Positions 1 through 9,100 of a stretch of 11,159 nt of DNA are shown piece after piece (the stretch's first letter is position 1; each line of letters begins with the position of its first letter). The stretch covers positions 1 through 11,159 of the forward strand of contig VBOC01000228.1 in NCBI GenBank assembly GCA_005877655.1, written 5' to 3'. The position numbers were made by a program, and so were the translations under genes. Origin of the DNA: Ignavibacteria bacterium (lineage in GTDB: Bacteria; Bacteroidota; Ignavibacteria; UBA10030; SZUA-254). The notes beneath the pieces are model-generated. The model was not told where the DNA came from. It did no database searches and was given only the letters and a program-made list of their open reading frames with translations.

Positions 1-2674
1 CGATCGGAACCCGGTACGGCGAACAGCTCACGTAATTGATTCCGAGCTCCGAGCAAAACTCGACCGATTTCGGATCGCCGCCGTGCTCGCCGCATATCCC
101 GATTTTCAGGTCCGCTCTCACGGAGCGCCCCTTCTCAACGGCAAGCCTCATCAGCGCGCCCACTCCCCTCATATCGATTGTCTGGAACGGATCCCGCTCC
201 AGGATCCCGTGCTCGAGGTAAAGAGGGAGGAACGAACCCGCATCGTCACGCGAGAGTCCGAGCGTGGTCTGCGTAAGATCGTTCGTCCCAAATGAGAAAA
301 ACTCCGCCACCGATCCGATTTCATCTGCGGTGACTGCCGCGCGCGGCAGCTCGATCATCGTCCCGACGAGATACGGCACGCGCTCTCCGCGCTCCCGAAA
401 AACCTCTTCGGCCACCCGGCGGACAATCTGTTCCTCCACCCTGAGTTCGGTGACAAAACCGACGAGCGGGATCATCACTTCGAGATGGACGTCGATGTGC
501 TCGCGCCTCACCTGGCACGCGGCTTCGAAAATCGCGCGCGCCTGCATTTCGGTGATTTCCGGGAAGACGATGCCGAGCCTGCATCCGCGGTTCCCCAGCA
601 TCGGATTGAATTCCTTGAGCTGGCGGATGCGCAGCGTGACCCGCTCGACCGGCTTTCCGAGCTTGTCGGCAAGGTCGCGGATTTCCCTCTCCTCATGAGG
701 AAGGAACTCATGCAGGGGAGGATCGAGCGTCCGGATCGTCACCGGGCGTTCCTTCATGACGCGGAAAATTCCCGCGAAATCCTCTCGCTGCATCGGGAGC
801 AGTTTGTCGAGCGCCCGCCGCCTTCCCGCCTGATCTTCTGCAAGGATCATCTCGCGAACCGCATCGATCCGGTCCCCGCCGAAGAACATGTGTTCCGTCC
901 TGCACAATCCGATCCCTTCGGCCCCGAATGCGATCGCCACCTCGCTCTGATCGGGTTGATCCGCGTTTGTGCGCACCTTCAGGATTCGATACCGGTCGAC
1001 CCATTCCATCAATTTCCGGAACATCGCCACAACGGGCGATGCATCCGGATCCAGTTCCTTCGTGACTAAAGCCCGGACGATGTCCGAGGGTTTCGTTTGA
1101 AGCCGCCCGAGGATGACTTCCCCTGTTGTGCCGTCAATGGAAAGATAGTCGCCCTGCTTCACCACCAGGCCGTTCACGCGCATCTGATGCGCATTGTAAT
1201 CGATCTCGAGCGCCCCGCATCCGGCGATGCAGACCTTCCCCATCTGGCGCGCGACCAGCGCGGCGTGAGACGTCATGCCGCCGCGGGCCGTGAGAATTCC
1301 CTCGGCGGCGTCCATCCCCTTGATGTCTTCTGGAGAGGTTTCCATCCGGACGAGAATCACCTGTTCTCCTCTCCTCTTCCATTCTTCCGCTTCGGTTGCG
1401 GAGAACACCGCCTTCCCTGTGGCAGCTCCCGGGCCGGCATTCAGTCCCTTCGCGAGGAGGCGGCCCTCCTTGAGCGCCCTCTCCTTTTCTTCGCTGTCGA
1501 AGACCGGGCGCAGGAGCTGGTTTAACTGTTCCGGGTCCACCCGGGTGACCGCCAGAGCCGGCTTGATAAGCTTATCCCCGACCATTTCGACTGCAATGCG
1601 AAGGGCCGCGATTCCGGTCCGCTTGCCGTTCCGCGTTTGCAGCATGTAGAGCTTTCCCTGTTCGATCGTGAACTCGAAATCCTGCATGTCCCGGTAGTGC
1701 CGCTCCAGCTTCGAGCGCACCTTCAAAAGTTGGTTGTAGATTTTTGGAAAGAGCTCGACTATTGTCGAAATATCGATCGGCGTCCGTATGCCGGCGACGA
1801 CATCTTCTCCCTGCGCATTCATCAGAAACTCGCCATAAAACTGATTCTCGCCCGTTGCGGGATTCCGCGTAAATGCGACCCCCGTTCCCGAGTTATCACC
1901 CATGTTTCCGAACACCATCGCCTGAACGTTAACCGCCGTGCCCCAGTGCCCGGGAATGGTATTAAGCTTTCGGTAGGCGATGGCGCGTTCATTCATCCAG
2001 GAGCGAAAGACCGCATCGATAGCGCCCCAGAGCTGGTCATGGGGATCCTGAGGGAAAGGCACGCCGAGCCTGCTGTGGATTTCGTTTTGAAACGACCGGG
2101 TGAGGTCGCGCAGATCCTCGGCAGTGAGCTCGGTATCGCTCCGGATCCCCCGCACGCTTTTTTTCCGTTCAATGATCAGTTCGAAGGGATCCCGGTCGTT
2201 CTCACTCGCCGGCTTCAAGCCGAGGACAACATCTCCATACATTTGCACGAGCCGCCGGTACGAGTCGTAGGCGAACCGTTCATTGCCGGTCGCCGCAATC
2301 AGTCCTTTCACGGTCGCATCGTTCAGACCGAGATTCAGGATCGTATCCATCATACCCGGCATCGAAGCGGGCGCTCCGGAACGGACCGACACCAGCAACG
2401 GTTTTTTGGGGTCGCCGAATTTTTTCCCGGTAAGGCGCTCAACGCGGCGCAGCGCTGCAAGGACATTCTTGCGAAATCCGGCCGGGTATCTCCCGCCGTG
2501 GAGGCGGAAGTAGGTGCACATCTCGGTCGTGATGGTGAAGCCCGGCGGCACAGGAAGGCCGATGTTCGTCATCTCGGCAAGATTCGCCCCTTTACCCCCG
2601 AGCAGCATTTTCATCTCGGCGCGGCCCTCCGCCCTTCCGCCGCCGAAAGAATAAATATATTTACCCGGCCTCAT
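1..2674 (-). CDS. ppdK: pyruvate, phosphate dikinase (3' end cut by window edge)
   Basis: Interconverts pyruvate + ATP + Pi and PEP + AMP + PPi in the cytoplasm, through a phosphohistidine intermediate. The frame is open for 891 codons from the ATG at 2674 to the left edge. It stops inside the usual C-terminal wording ([12 protein letters not shown]), so only about 10-20 residues should be missing. The N-terminal ATP-grasp part includes [20 protein letters not shown] (about 24-35) and [13 protein letters not shown] (about 259-271). The swivelling phosphohistidine domain has GGMTSHAAL with the phosphorylated His at residue 470. The C-terminal PEP/pyruvate barrel has [10 protein letters not shown] (589-598), LGNRGCRLG (693-701), SFGTNDLTQ (794-802) and CGEHGGDP with catalytic Cys at 861. 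All hallmark residues are present. The start ATG lies inside the last codons of lpxK, and this is the only ATG upstream of the conserved N-terminus. A short AGGGA sequence sits very close before it, so translation may be coupled to lpxK. PPS (pyruvate, water dikinase) is excluded by length and domain wording. Confidence 0.97.
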   Translation of the reverse strand, partial: MRPGKYIYSFGGGRAEGRAEMKMLLGGKGANLAEMTNIGLPVPPGFTITTEMCTYFRLHGGRYPAGFRKNVLAALRRVERLTGKKFGDPKKPLLVSVRSGAPASMPGMMDTILNLGLNDATVKGLIAATGNERFAYDSYRRLVQMYGDVVLGLKPASENDRDPFELIIERKKSVRGIRSDTELTAEDLRDLTRSFQNEIHSRLGVPFPQDPHDQLWGAIDAVFRSWMNERAIAYRKLNTIPGHWGTAVNVQAMVFGNMGDNSGTGVAFTRNPATGENQFYGEFLMNAQGEDVVAGIRTPIDISTIVELFPKIYNQLLKVRSKLERHYRDMQDFEFTIEQGKLYMLQTRNGKRTGIAALRIAVEMVGDKLIKPALAVTRVDPEQLNQLLRPVFDSEEKERALKEGRLLAKGLNAGPGAATGKAVFSATEAEEWKRRGEQVILVRMETSPEDIKGMDAAEGILTARGGMTSHAALVARQMGKVCIAGCGALEIDYNAHQMRVNGLVVKQGDYLSIDGTTGEVILGRLQTKPSDIVRALVTKELDPDASPVVAMFRKLMEWVDRYRILKVRTNADQPDQSEVAIAFGAEGIGLCRTEHMFFGGDRIDAVREMILAEDQAGRRRALDKLLPMQREDFAGIFRVMKERPVTIRTLDPPLHEFLPHEEREIRDLADKLGKPVERVTLRIRQLKEFNPMLGNRGCRLGIVFPEITEMQARAIFEAACQVRREHIDVHLEVMIPLVGFVTELRVEEQIVRRVAEEVFRERGERVPYLVGTMIELPRAAVTADEIGSVAEFFSFGTNDLTQTTLGLSRDDAGSFLPLYLEHGILERDPFQTIDMRGVGALMRLAVEKGRSVRADLKIGICGEHGGDPKSVEFCSELGINYVSCSPYRVPI

Positions 2675-3749
2675 AGTCCCTTCGTATTACCGAATTGATG
2701 AGTCGATGGAGTTCCGGTTCACCCTCCACGACTTCAGTCTCGATCCTCACAAAATAGATCGGCAGCGAGCGGAACGACTGTTCCACCGAAAGCGCCGAAA
2801 GCCTGACCGCGTCCTTTTCTGTCGTCAGAATCATGGATGCGCCGGAGCCTTCAAATAGTTTCCGGATTCGGACGAGATCCCGCGGAGCAAACCAATGATG
2901 ATCCGGAAATGACAGCTCCGCGCTTAGATCCGTGCCCATCTCGCCGAGCGTCCGCCGGAACGAATGAGGGTTCGCGATTCCGCAGAACGCGACAACCCGC
3001 CGGCCTCTCGCCGCACCGGGATCCAGAACCTCCTCCCCGAAGACACGGCACAACGAAGCCGGCCGGAAACGAAGCTTTACTCCTTTTGACGGGCCCGGAC
3101 CGGCGCCCGTGTTCAACCCGCGGGAATTAGCCCCGCCGTGAACTTGAGTGTCGCCTGGGCCTGCGGAATCGCTCGTCGTCGCGACGAGATCGGCGCGGCC
3201 GAGTGACGACAGCGGCTCGCGACGGTTGCCCGCGGGCAGCATGGGCGTGCGGGCAATCGGCTGCTCGCCATTTATCAACACAATATCGAGATCCCGTTTA
3301 ATCGACCGGTGCTGGAAGCCGTCGTCGAGCACGAGGACGTCCGCATGAAATTGATTGAGCGCAATTGCCGCCGAGCGTGTCCGCCGCTCGTCTGAAATGA
3401 CGATCGCGGCCGGGAACCGCCGTGCAATCTGGAAGGGTTCATCGCCCGCCCGATCCGGCGTCGACGCCATCGATTTGCCGTCCGAGACAACAATGGTACC
3501 GCTCGTTGATCGTCTGTAGCCGCGGCTCAAAACCGCAACCTTTTTTCGTTCGGACTGGCAGTATCGGACAAGATACTCGACGAAGGGCGTTTTACCCGTC
3601 CCGCCGGCAGTCACGTTCCCCACCGAGATAACCGGGACATTGAACCCTTTGACTCTAAAAACCCCTATGTCATAGAAACGGTTCCTCAGCCAGACGGCCA
3701 ATCCATAGAGCCACGAACATGGAAGCAGCAGCCATCCGAGCGCGCTCAA
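2661..3749 (-). CDS. lpxK: tetraacyldisaccharide 4'-kinase (lipid A synthesis)
   Basis: Phosphorylates the 4' position of the tetraacyl disaccharide 1-phosphate to give lipid IVA, at the cytoplasmic face of the inner membrane. The 362-residue product has the family layout: a hydrophobic N-terminal anchor (about 5-20), Walker [12 protein letters not shown] (45-55), SRGYRR (75-80), GDEP (102-105), DDGFQHR (142-148), [10 protein letters not shown] (255-264), FPDHHWF (281-287) and TTEKDAVRL (309-317). Length is slightly above the usual 320-350, mostly because of a Gly/Ser/Pro-rich stretch at about 193-223. The start appears to be TTG at 3749, ten bases after the lpxB stop; no ATG occurs before the conserved anchor. 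The 3' end overlaps the ppdK start by 14 bases. It follows lpxB, the preceding step in the pathway, which fits the assignment. Identity is very secure; the exact start is less so. Confidence 0.95.
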   Translation of the reverse strand: MSALGWLLLPCSWLYGLAVWLRNRFYDIGVFRVKGFNVPVISVGNVTAGGTGKTPFVEYLVRYCQSERKKVAVLSRGYRRSTSGTIVVSDGKSMASTPDRAGDEPFQIARRFPAAIVISDERRTRSAAIALNQFHADVLVLDDGFQHRSIKRDLDIVLINGEQPIARTPMLPAGNRREPLSSLGRADLVATTSDSAGPGDTQVHGGANSRGLNTGAGPGPSKGVKLRFRPASLCRVFGEEVLDPGAARGRRVVAFCGIANPHSFRRTLGEMGTDLSAELSFPDHHWFAPRDLVRIRKLFEGSGASMILTTEKDAVRLSALSVEQSFRSLPIYFVRIETEVVEGEPELHRLINSVIRRDYEAG

Positions 3750-3759
3750 CTCTTGTCTC

Positions 3760-4804
3760 TCACGCGAGCGAAAGGATCACATCCGCCACTTTCGCCGAGG
3801 CGCCCGCCGTTCCAAGCTTCTCCTTTACGGCGGAGAGACCGCGGGAAATTTCCTCGCGCAGGTTCTTGTCCCGGAGCAACTCCGCTGCTTCGGCTGCAAG
3901 CCGGGGCGCGGTCGCCCGCCACTGCAAAAGCTCCGGTACAACGTTTTTTCCGGCGACAATATTGACCAATCCGATTTTTTTGATGCGGATCAAAAGCCGC
4001 ATGATCAGGTACGTCAGCAGGGATGTCTTATAGACAATGATCATGGGGGTCCGATAATACCCCGTTTCCAGCGTGGCCGTCCCCGATGTCACCAGCGCCA
4101 CGTCGGAATTCTTCATGACATCGTACGTCGCGTTCTGGATCAGCCGGGCGGGCAGATCGTCCCTCACGAACGACTTGATGAAATCGAACTCCAGAACCGA
4201 GGGGACGCCGACGGCCAGCTGTGCGCCGAGCTCGCGATTCAAAAATCGCGACGCTCCAAGCATCACGGGAAAAATCCGTTCGATTTCTTGCTTGCGGCTC
4301 CCGGGGAAGAGTCCGACGATCGGCTTGCCCTCATCGAAGCCATATCTCTTGCAGAACTCCTTCCTTCCCTGGGGTTCGGTAAAGACTTCGAGGAGGGGAT
4401 GGCCCACAAATTGGACGTCGATACCTTCCTCGCGATAAATGTCCACTTCAAACGGAAAGACGACCAGCATGCGGTCGATCAGCCCTTTCATCTTTCTCAC
4501 CCGGCCGCGGTTCCATGCCCAGACCTGGGGGCTGATATAATAGACGATTTTCAGATTGTGCTCCCGCACGGACCTTGCAAACCGCAGGTTGAAACCCGGG
4601 TAGTCGATGAGGACAACCACCTCGGGCTTTCGCGCTTTGACGATGGCTTCGAGCGTTCTCTCCGAGTTCCATCCCCGCGGCCTGCATCTTATCGCCGCCG
4701 ATGCCGAAGACCTCGCACCGGGGATCGCGCCGTTTTAGCTCCCGTACAACCCCCGAGCCGTGCAGATCGCCGGACGGCTCCCCGGCGATCATCAGGACGC
4801 GCAT
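3760..4804 (-). pseudogene. lpxB: lipid-A-disaccharide synthase with internal deletion and frameshift
   Basis: LpxB joins UDP-2,3-diacylglucosamine and lipid X to form the lipid A disaccharide (a peripheral membrane GT19 enzyme). Here the coding sequence is in two frames. The first, from ATG 4804, gives the normal N-terminus (AGEPSGDLHG at 7-16, FGIGGDKMQAAGMEL at 33-47), then leaves the family sequence near 4664 and reads nonsense to a stop at 4448-4450. The second frame resumes the family at about 4665 (SERTLEAIVKARKPEVVVLID) and runs to a TGA at 3760. It carries YYISPQVWAW, VFPFE, FVGHPL, LFPGSRKQEI, TSGTATLE and NIVAGKNVVPELL. Compared from memory with E. coli LpxB, the joint lacks about 24-25 residues, including the conserved 'ELAVMGFVEVL' region, so this is a deletion of about 71-77 bases (length 2 mod 3) rather than a one-base slip. 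Product length with the gap restored would be about 373, normal for the family. Its start is 7 bases after the methyltransferase-like gene, with AAGGG 11 bases upstream. An assembly collapse is a real alternative to true gene loss. Confidence 0.85.
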
Positions 4805-4811
4805 CGCCGGG

Positions 4812-5387
4812 TCAACCCTTCAGGCGCCAGATGACGATCAGAAGCGATGCAAGAAGTCCGATCGCCTGCAGCGTCCGCTTCTCGGACCGCAGCCCGCGCC
4901 GGACGTCCGGGTCCGGCTGGGGATTGGACCCCGCGCGGTATCGTTTCACCGTGGGGAGAAACCGCGGAACCGACGCACAATACCGGCTGAACTCCTCTTT
5001 GAAAGCGCGCGCAAGGTATTCTTCCTCGAGGCTCACGATCAACGCATACTGGCAATAAAAAAATATCAGGGCGGCGAGCGCCAGCCAGAGGACATTCGAC
5101 ATGATGCCGATGCCCAGGTACATGAGAAGGTTGCCGAGATACAACGGGTTGCGAACGTAGGCAAAGGGTCCGCGCGTAATTAAAAATGTCCCCCCGGCCG
5201 TGTCAGTCGTGCGGGTTTCGCTTCCGGCGATGGAAACACCCCACAGCCGCAACGATTCACCGGCCAGCACGATAAAAAAACCCGCCAGCATGCTTGTCAG
5301 AGTCGGCTTGGCGAGAATGATCATGGCGATCAAAAATGGGATCGGGGTGAAGCTGCGATACTGAAAAAGCCGTTGCCGCAGATCCAT
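4812..5387 (-). CDS. isoprenylcysteine carboxyl methyltransferase (ICMT/PEMT)-family membrane protein
   Basis: This 191-residue hydrophobic protein has the signature of the ICMT/phospholipid-methyltransferase family, which uses S-adenosylmethionine inside the membrane. The core is TRGPFAYVRNPLYLGN (71-86), followed by a long hydrophobic region (about 84-117), then EEEYLARAFKEEFSRY (121-136) and VPRFLP (140-145). Hydrophobic segments are at about 13-26, 32-50, 84-117 (probably two helices) and 174-187. After the family's usual end there is a charged linker (about 148-172) and one further predicted helix. The substrate of bacterial members is mostly unknown, and nothing here identifies it. Placement just before lpxB suggests, but does not show, a lipid or envelope substrate. 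It starts at ATG 5387, 6 bases after the phosphatase stop, without a clear ribosome binding site. Family membership is fairly secure; function is open. Confidence 0.8.
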   Translation of the reverse strand: MDLRQRLFQYRSFTPIPFLIAMIILAKPTLTSMLAGFFIVLAGESLRLWGVSIAGSETRTTDTAGGTFLITRGPFAYVRNPLYLGNLLMYLGIGIMSNVLWLALAALIFFYCQYALIVSLEEEYLARAFKEEFSRYCASVPRFLPTVKRYRAGSNPQPDPDVRRGLRSEKRTLQAIGLLASLLIVIWRLKG

Positions 5388-5393
5388 CGCGGC

Positions 5394-6134
5394 TCAGCCG
5401 CCGAGATACACTTCACAGCGCGCCAGTTCCGCCTGGCGGCGCTTGAGAAGCCTGATCCCGCCGGCGGCTGCGTTCCGGTCGATCATCCGCTCGAGGCGGC
5501 GTCCGATATCCGCAAATGTGCGATACTGGAGACAGGGGATGTTTTCCGACTGGCAATACTTCAGCAAATCCTCTTTCGCGAAGACGACATCGGCATAGCG
5601 CGCCGGACAACGGTCGGAATAACCGTCCCCGGCGTAGACCACGACGTCCGCCTCGGCCGACATCGATAGAATATGATTGCGCTTGCAGCACGCGCAGCGA
5701 TCGCAGCTCTCGTCCCGATACGGAAACGAGGGTTGGAACCGCACCCTGGATGTGCCGTCGACTTCAACAAGCTCGAGCCTGTTCGCATAATACGGTATAT
5801 CGGCGAGCCCTTTCTTCTTGAGGATTCGTCCGATGTAGTAATCCATCCCGTCGCTCACAACGGTGAGTTCAATTCCAATCGTTCGGCAGAATTGAACAAA
5901 TCCCGCAAACGCGGGATCAATTTCCTGATCATCGAGGAACCGGTCGAGACTCTTGCGATCGACTTCTCCGCAGGCTTCACATTCGCGCCGGAAACATTCG
6001 GAGGCTGAAAGCCGCCCCGCGCAGTACTCGCTCACCAACCGTGAACACGCGCTTCCCCCGAACGTCTCGAACATGAGATCGCCCACGTCGTTGATGGTGA
6101 TGGTGCGGTCAAAATCAACAAAGGCCCTGATCAC
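5394..6134 (-). CDS. MtnX-like HAD-superfamily phosphatase
   Basis: A cytosolic HAD phosphatase of 246 residues. Motif I is DFDRT (7-11; nucleophile D7, acid/base D9), motif II is VVSDG with Ser94, the motif III lysine is probably K151, and motif IV is AGDGYSD (168-174; D170 and D174 for Mg2+). The closest family I recall is MtnX, 2-hydroxy-3-keto-5-methylthiopentenyl-1-phosphate phosphatase of methionine salvage. Support comes from the overall length (about 235 in B. subtilis), the SDGMDYY wording, and the cysteine cluster CDRCACCK (144-151), which matches the Cys-rich stretch before Lys in MtnX. No other methionine-salvage gene is in the window, so the substrate could differ; phosphoserine phosphatase-like activity is the main alternative. 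The start is GTG 6134, supported by AAGGAG eight bases upstream. It lies between smc (65-base spacer) and the ICMT-like gene (6-base spacer). Confidence 0.82.
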   Translation of the reverse strand: MIRAFVDFDRTITINDVGDLMFETFGGSACSRLVSEYCAGRLSASECFRRECEACGEVDRKSLDRFLDDQEIDPAFAGFVQFCRTIGIELTVVSDGMDYYIGRILKKKGLADIPYYANRLELVEVDGTSRVRFQPSFPYRDESCDRCACCKRNHILSMSAEADVVVYAGDGYSDRCPARYADVVFAKEDLLKYCQSENIPCLQYRTFADIGRRLERMIDRNAAAGGIRLLKRRQAELARCEVYLGG

Positions 6135-6199
6135 CGGAGCGGCTCCTTCTTTCGCCGGGAGCGGATATGTTGCAAACCCTGGTCTGCGATGACGCCGCT
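6135..6199 (-). other. 65-base spacer between smc and the phosphatase gene
   Basis: This is the only real intergenic space in the window. Apart from the ribosome binding site and its small overlapping hairpin, I see no clear -10/-35 pair and no hairpin followed by a T-run. Readthrough from smc is therefore the simplest reading, though an unrecognised promoter cannot be excluded. Confidence 0.5.
6143..6148 (-). promoter_or_regulatory. ribosome binding site for the MtnX-like gene
   Basis: The minus strand reads AAGGAG here, eight bases before the GTG at 6134. This is the clearest Shine-Dalgarno sequence in the window and it decides the non-ATG start. GGAG could pair with the CTCC just downstream (hairpin GGAG-CCG-CTCC at 6136-6146), which would partly hide the site. 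Confidence 0.65.
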
Positions 6200-9100
6200 T
6201 CAGCCCGAGACGGTCGCGGATCGAACGCGCGCTTCTTCGTTGAACCGGACGGTGACGATCTTCGAGACCCCTTCTTCCTCCATCGTGATGCCGTAGAGAG
6301 CGCTCGCGGCTTCCATCGTTCTCTTGTTATGCGTGACCACGATGAACTGGGTGTTGCCTGAAAACTTCTTCAGGATGCGCGTATAGCGGTCGATGTTTGA
6401 ATCGTCGAGCGGGGCGTCGACTTCGTCGAGGATGCAAAACGGGCTCGGTTTCACAAGATAGATGGCAAACAGAAGCGCGATCGCCGTGAGCGTCTTTTCG
6501 CCGCCCGAGAGCAGGTCGATCGAGGTTGGCCGTTTTCCCCGCGGCTTTGCGATAATCTCGATGTTTGCTTCCAGCGGATCGATGTCTTCCTCGATTCTGA
6601 GATCGCACTCATCCCCTTCCTCTAACAATTCCTTGAATGTCGTAATAAAGTTTTCGCAGATCTTCCCAAACGTATCGGAGAATTTGCGCTGGGCGGTATT
6701 GTTAATTTCCTCGATCGTACTCAGGAGCGTCCGTTCCGCTTCGTTGAGATCGTCGCGCTGGCCGGTAAGGAACGAATACCGTTCGCTTTCTCCGGTGAAT
6801 TCTTCGAATGCCGCAAAATTGATCGCGCCGAGAACGCGGATACGATCCTTGAGCCCTTTCACATCGTCCCGGAGCTGGGCAAAATCGACCCACTCGTTTT
6901 CGGGGTATGTCTTCAACTGCAGCTCGAGCTCGAATTCTTCGGTGGCGCGGAGTTTGAGGTGGTCGACGCCCGATTTCAGCTCGGCGATCTTCATTTCAAG
7001 ATCGTGGGTCGCCGCGACAGAATCGTCGTGCAGGCGGCGTTCATCTTTAATTCTAAGCTCGATCCGGTGCAGCTCGTCGCGTTTCGCCGAATGGGTTTGT
7101 TCGATTTCCCGGACTTCTTTCTCCAGCCGCTGGAATTCCTCACGGAGGACGCCCAGTTGAGCCGTGCCCGATTCCGCCTCTTTGGATAGCAGCGAAATCT
7201 CCTCCCTCGCCCTCGCTATTTCCTCTTCCCTGCGGTTGAGGGTGACGCGGATATCCTCCATCCGCGCATCGGCGCGGTCGATGTCGCGCTCCGCGTTTCG
7301 GATGTCGCCCTGCAATGTCACCACCTTGATCTCAAATTCGTTGACCACCTTCGTCAACTCGTTCCAATCGGCTTCGAGGAGTTCCAGCTCTCTGACGGCC
7401 GAATACCCCAGGGCTTCATGGTCCGTCTTCCGCGTCTCGCTTGCCGTAACATCGACGCTCGCCGCCTCGTGCTGCTGCCTCAACCTGCGAATTTCCTCTT
7501 TGATCGATTCAAGCTCCGACAGGTTCCGGGCGATCCCGTCGTATGCCCGTTTCTTTTCAAATTCGATCTGGGCGATCCGCATCTCGATGGCCGCCATATC
7601 CTTTTCAATCTTTTTTACCGCGTCCGCATGCGGCTTCATTTCGAGCGAATCGTAGGCGGACCGCTTCTTCTGGATTGCGGCGCCGATCTCTTTGAGCTGC
7701 GCGGAACTCTTCGCGATTTCTTCCTCGAACGAGGCAATTTGTGATTTCTTGCCGATAAGACCCCCCTCATCCAGCCTTCTGCCCCCTCCCCGCAGGGTTC
7801 CCGCCGAGGAGATCACCTCTCCGGCGAGCGTGACGCAGCGGATGCCTGCAAAATTCCTCAGGACGGATTGCGCAGCTTTTAAATTCTCAACAATTATGGC
7901 ATCCTGGAGGAGGTATTTCATCAGCGCGCGGTGCTCCGGCTTACACTCGACGACGTTTTCGGCCCAGACGCACGCCGGGTCGAGCCGACTTCTCGTCCTG
8001 CGCCCGACTCTCGGGATCCACTCAAGGCAAATAAATGTCGCTTTGCCCTTATCCTGGCGTTTCAGTTCTTCGAGGGCGGCGTGCCCATCCGCTACATTCT
8101 GGACCACCAGGAGGTGGGCCGCATCTCCCAGCACCGCCTCAACGGCGGCCCGGTATTTCTCCCCCGCCTGAATGACATCGGCAACCGTGGTGATTTTCTT
8201 TCTCATCCAGGCTTCGTTTCCGAGCAAGTATCGCGCCCCCTCGGAATATCCCTCGTTGCTCTCGACCATCCTCCGGAGAAAGTCGATCCGGGAGGTCCTG
8301 CGTTCAATTTCATTTTTCAGCGAGTCTGATTCCTTCTGGAGCGTGTCGATCTCATCGGCGACCTGCTTCTTGGCTTTCTCGCGTTCGATGAACCTCATCT
8401 CCGCTTCCACGAATTGCCTCCTGAGTTCGCGGTCCTCGGCCGTCAGTTGTGAGACGAGGGCTTCATTTTGCGCGATGTCGGATCCATAGAGGGAATTGTC
8501 TTCCAGAGAGCGGTCGATTCGGCCCTGCAGGTTATCGATGCGCTCCTTCACGCGCTCCTGCTCGCCGCGCTTCTGCACGATTTCATGCGCCAGATCCAGG
8601 ATCGCATCCTTCACCGATTGTACTTTGGTTTTCTTTTCATCAACCTTCTGCCCGAGTTCACGCTGCTGCTCTTTCAATTCGGCGAACCGTATCTCCGAGG
8701 AGGCAAGTTCACCCTGGATCTGTTCGCGGCGGGCGGTGAGAGTCGCCTTCTCTGATTCCAGGAGCTGCTGCTGGTTCCCTAAATCGGTTTTCTCCCGCTC
8801 AAATCGGGCGATGTTGGATTGAAGAGAATTCAGGCGCTCTTTCGCAACGAGGACCCTCTCCTCGGTGCGGTGAAGGGAGTCGAGTCCCGCCGCCTTCTGG
8901 GACTGCTTTTCCTGAAGCAGCTGCTCGACCTCGCTCAGTCCCGATCGGAGCCCGTCGATCTCTTCCTCCTGCCGGCGTAGGGATTCATCAATCCCGGAGC
9001 GGTCTGTGCGCGCAAGCGCGAAGCGCTCTTCAAGGGGCTTGAGCTTCCCGTGCAAGTGGGCGTATTCGCGCTCGAGCAGATCCATCTCGAGCGATTTCAG

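Noticed and set aside
1..1400. Several short minus-strand frames in the ppdK region that could suggest a broken gene
   Set aside because: The true PPDK frame is continuous from 2674 to the left edge, with the ends in register (891 whole codons). The short frames are out of register with it.
1637..2698. Long plus-strand open frame (353 codons) opposite ppdK
   Set aside because: It lies fully antisense to a gene with every PPDK hallmark, and its translation is rich in Arg, His and Pro without any recognisable domain. GC-rich codon use on the other strand explains it.
6135..6199. Possible terminator after smc
   Set aside because: The only inverted repeat is four pairs long, overlaps the next ribosome binding site and has no T-run after it.
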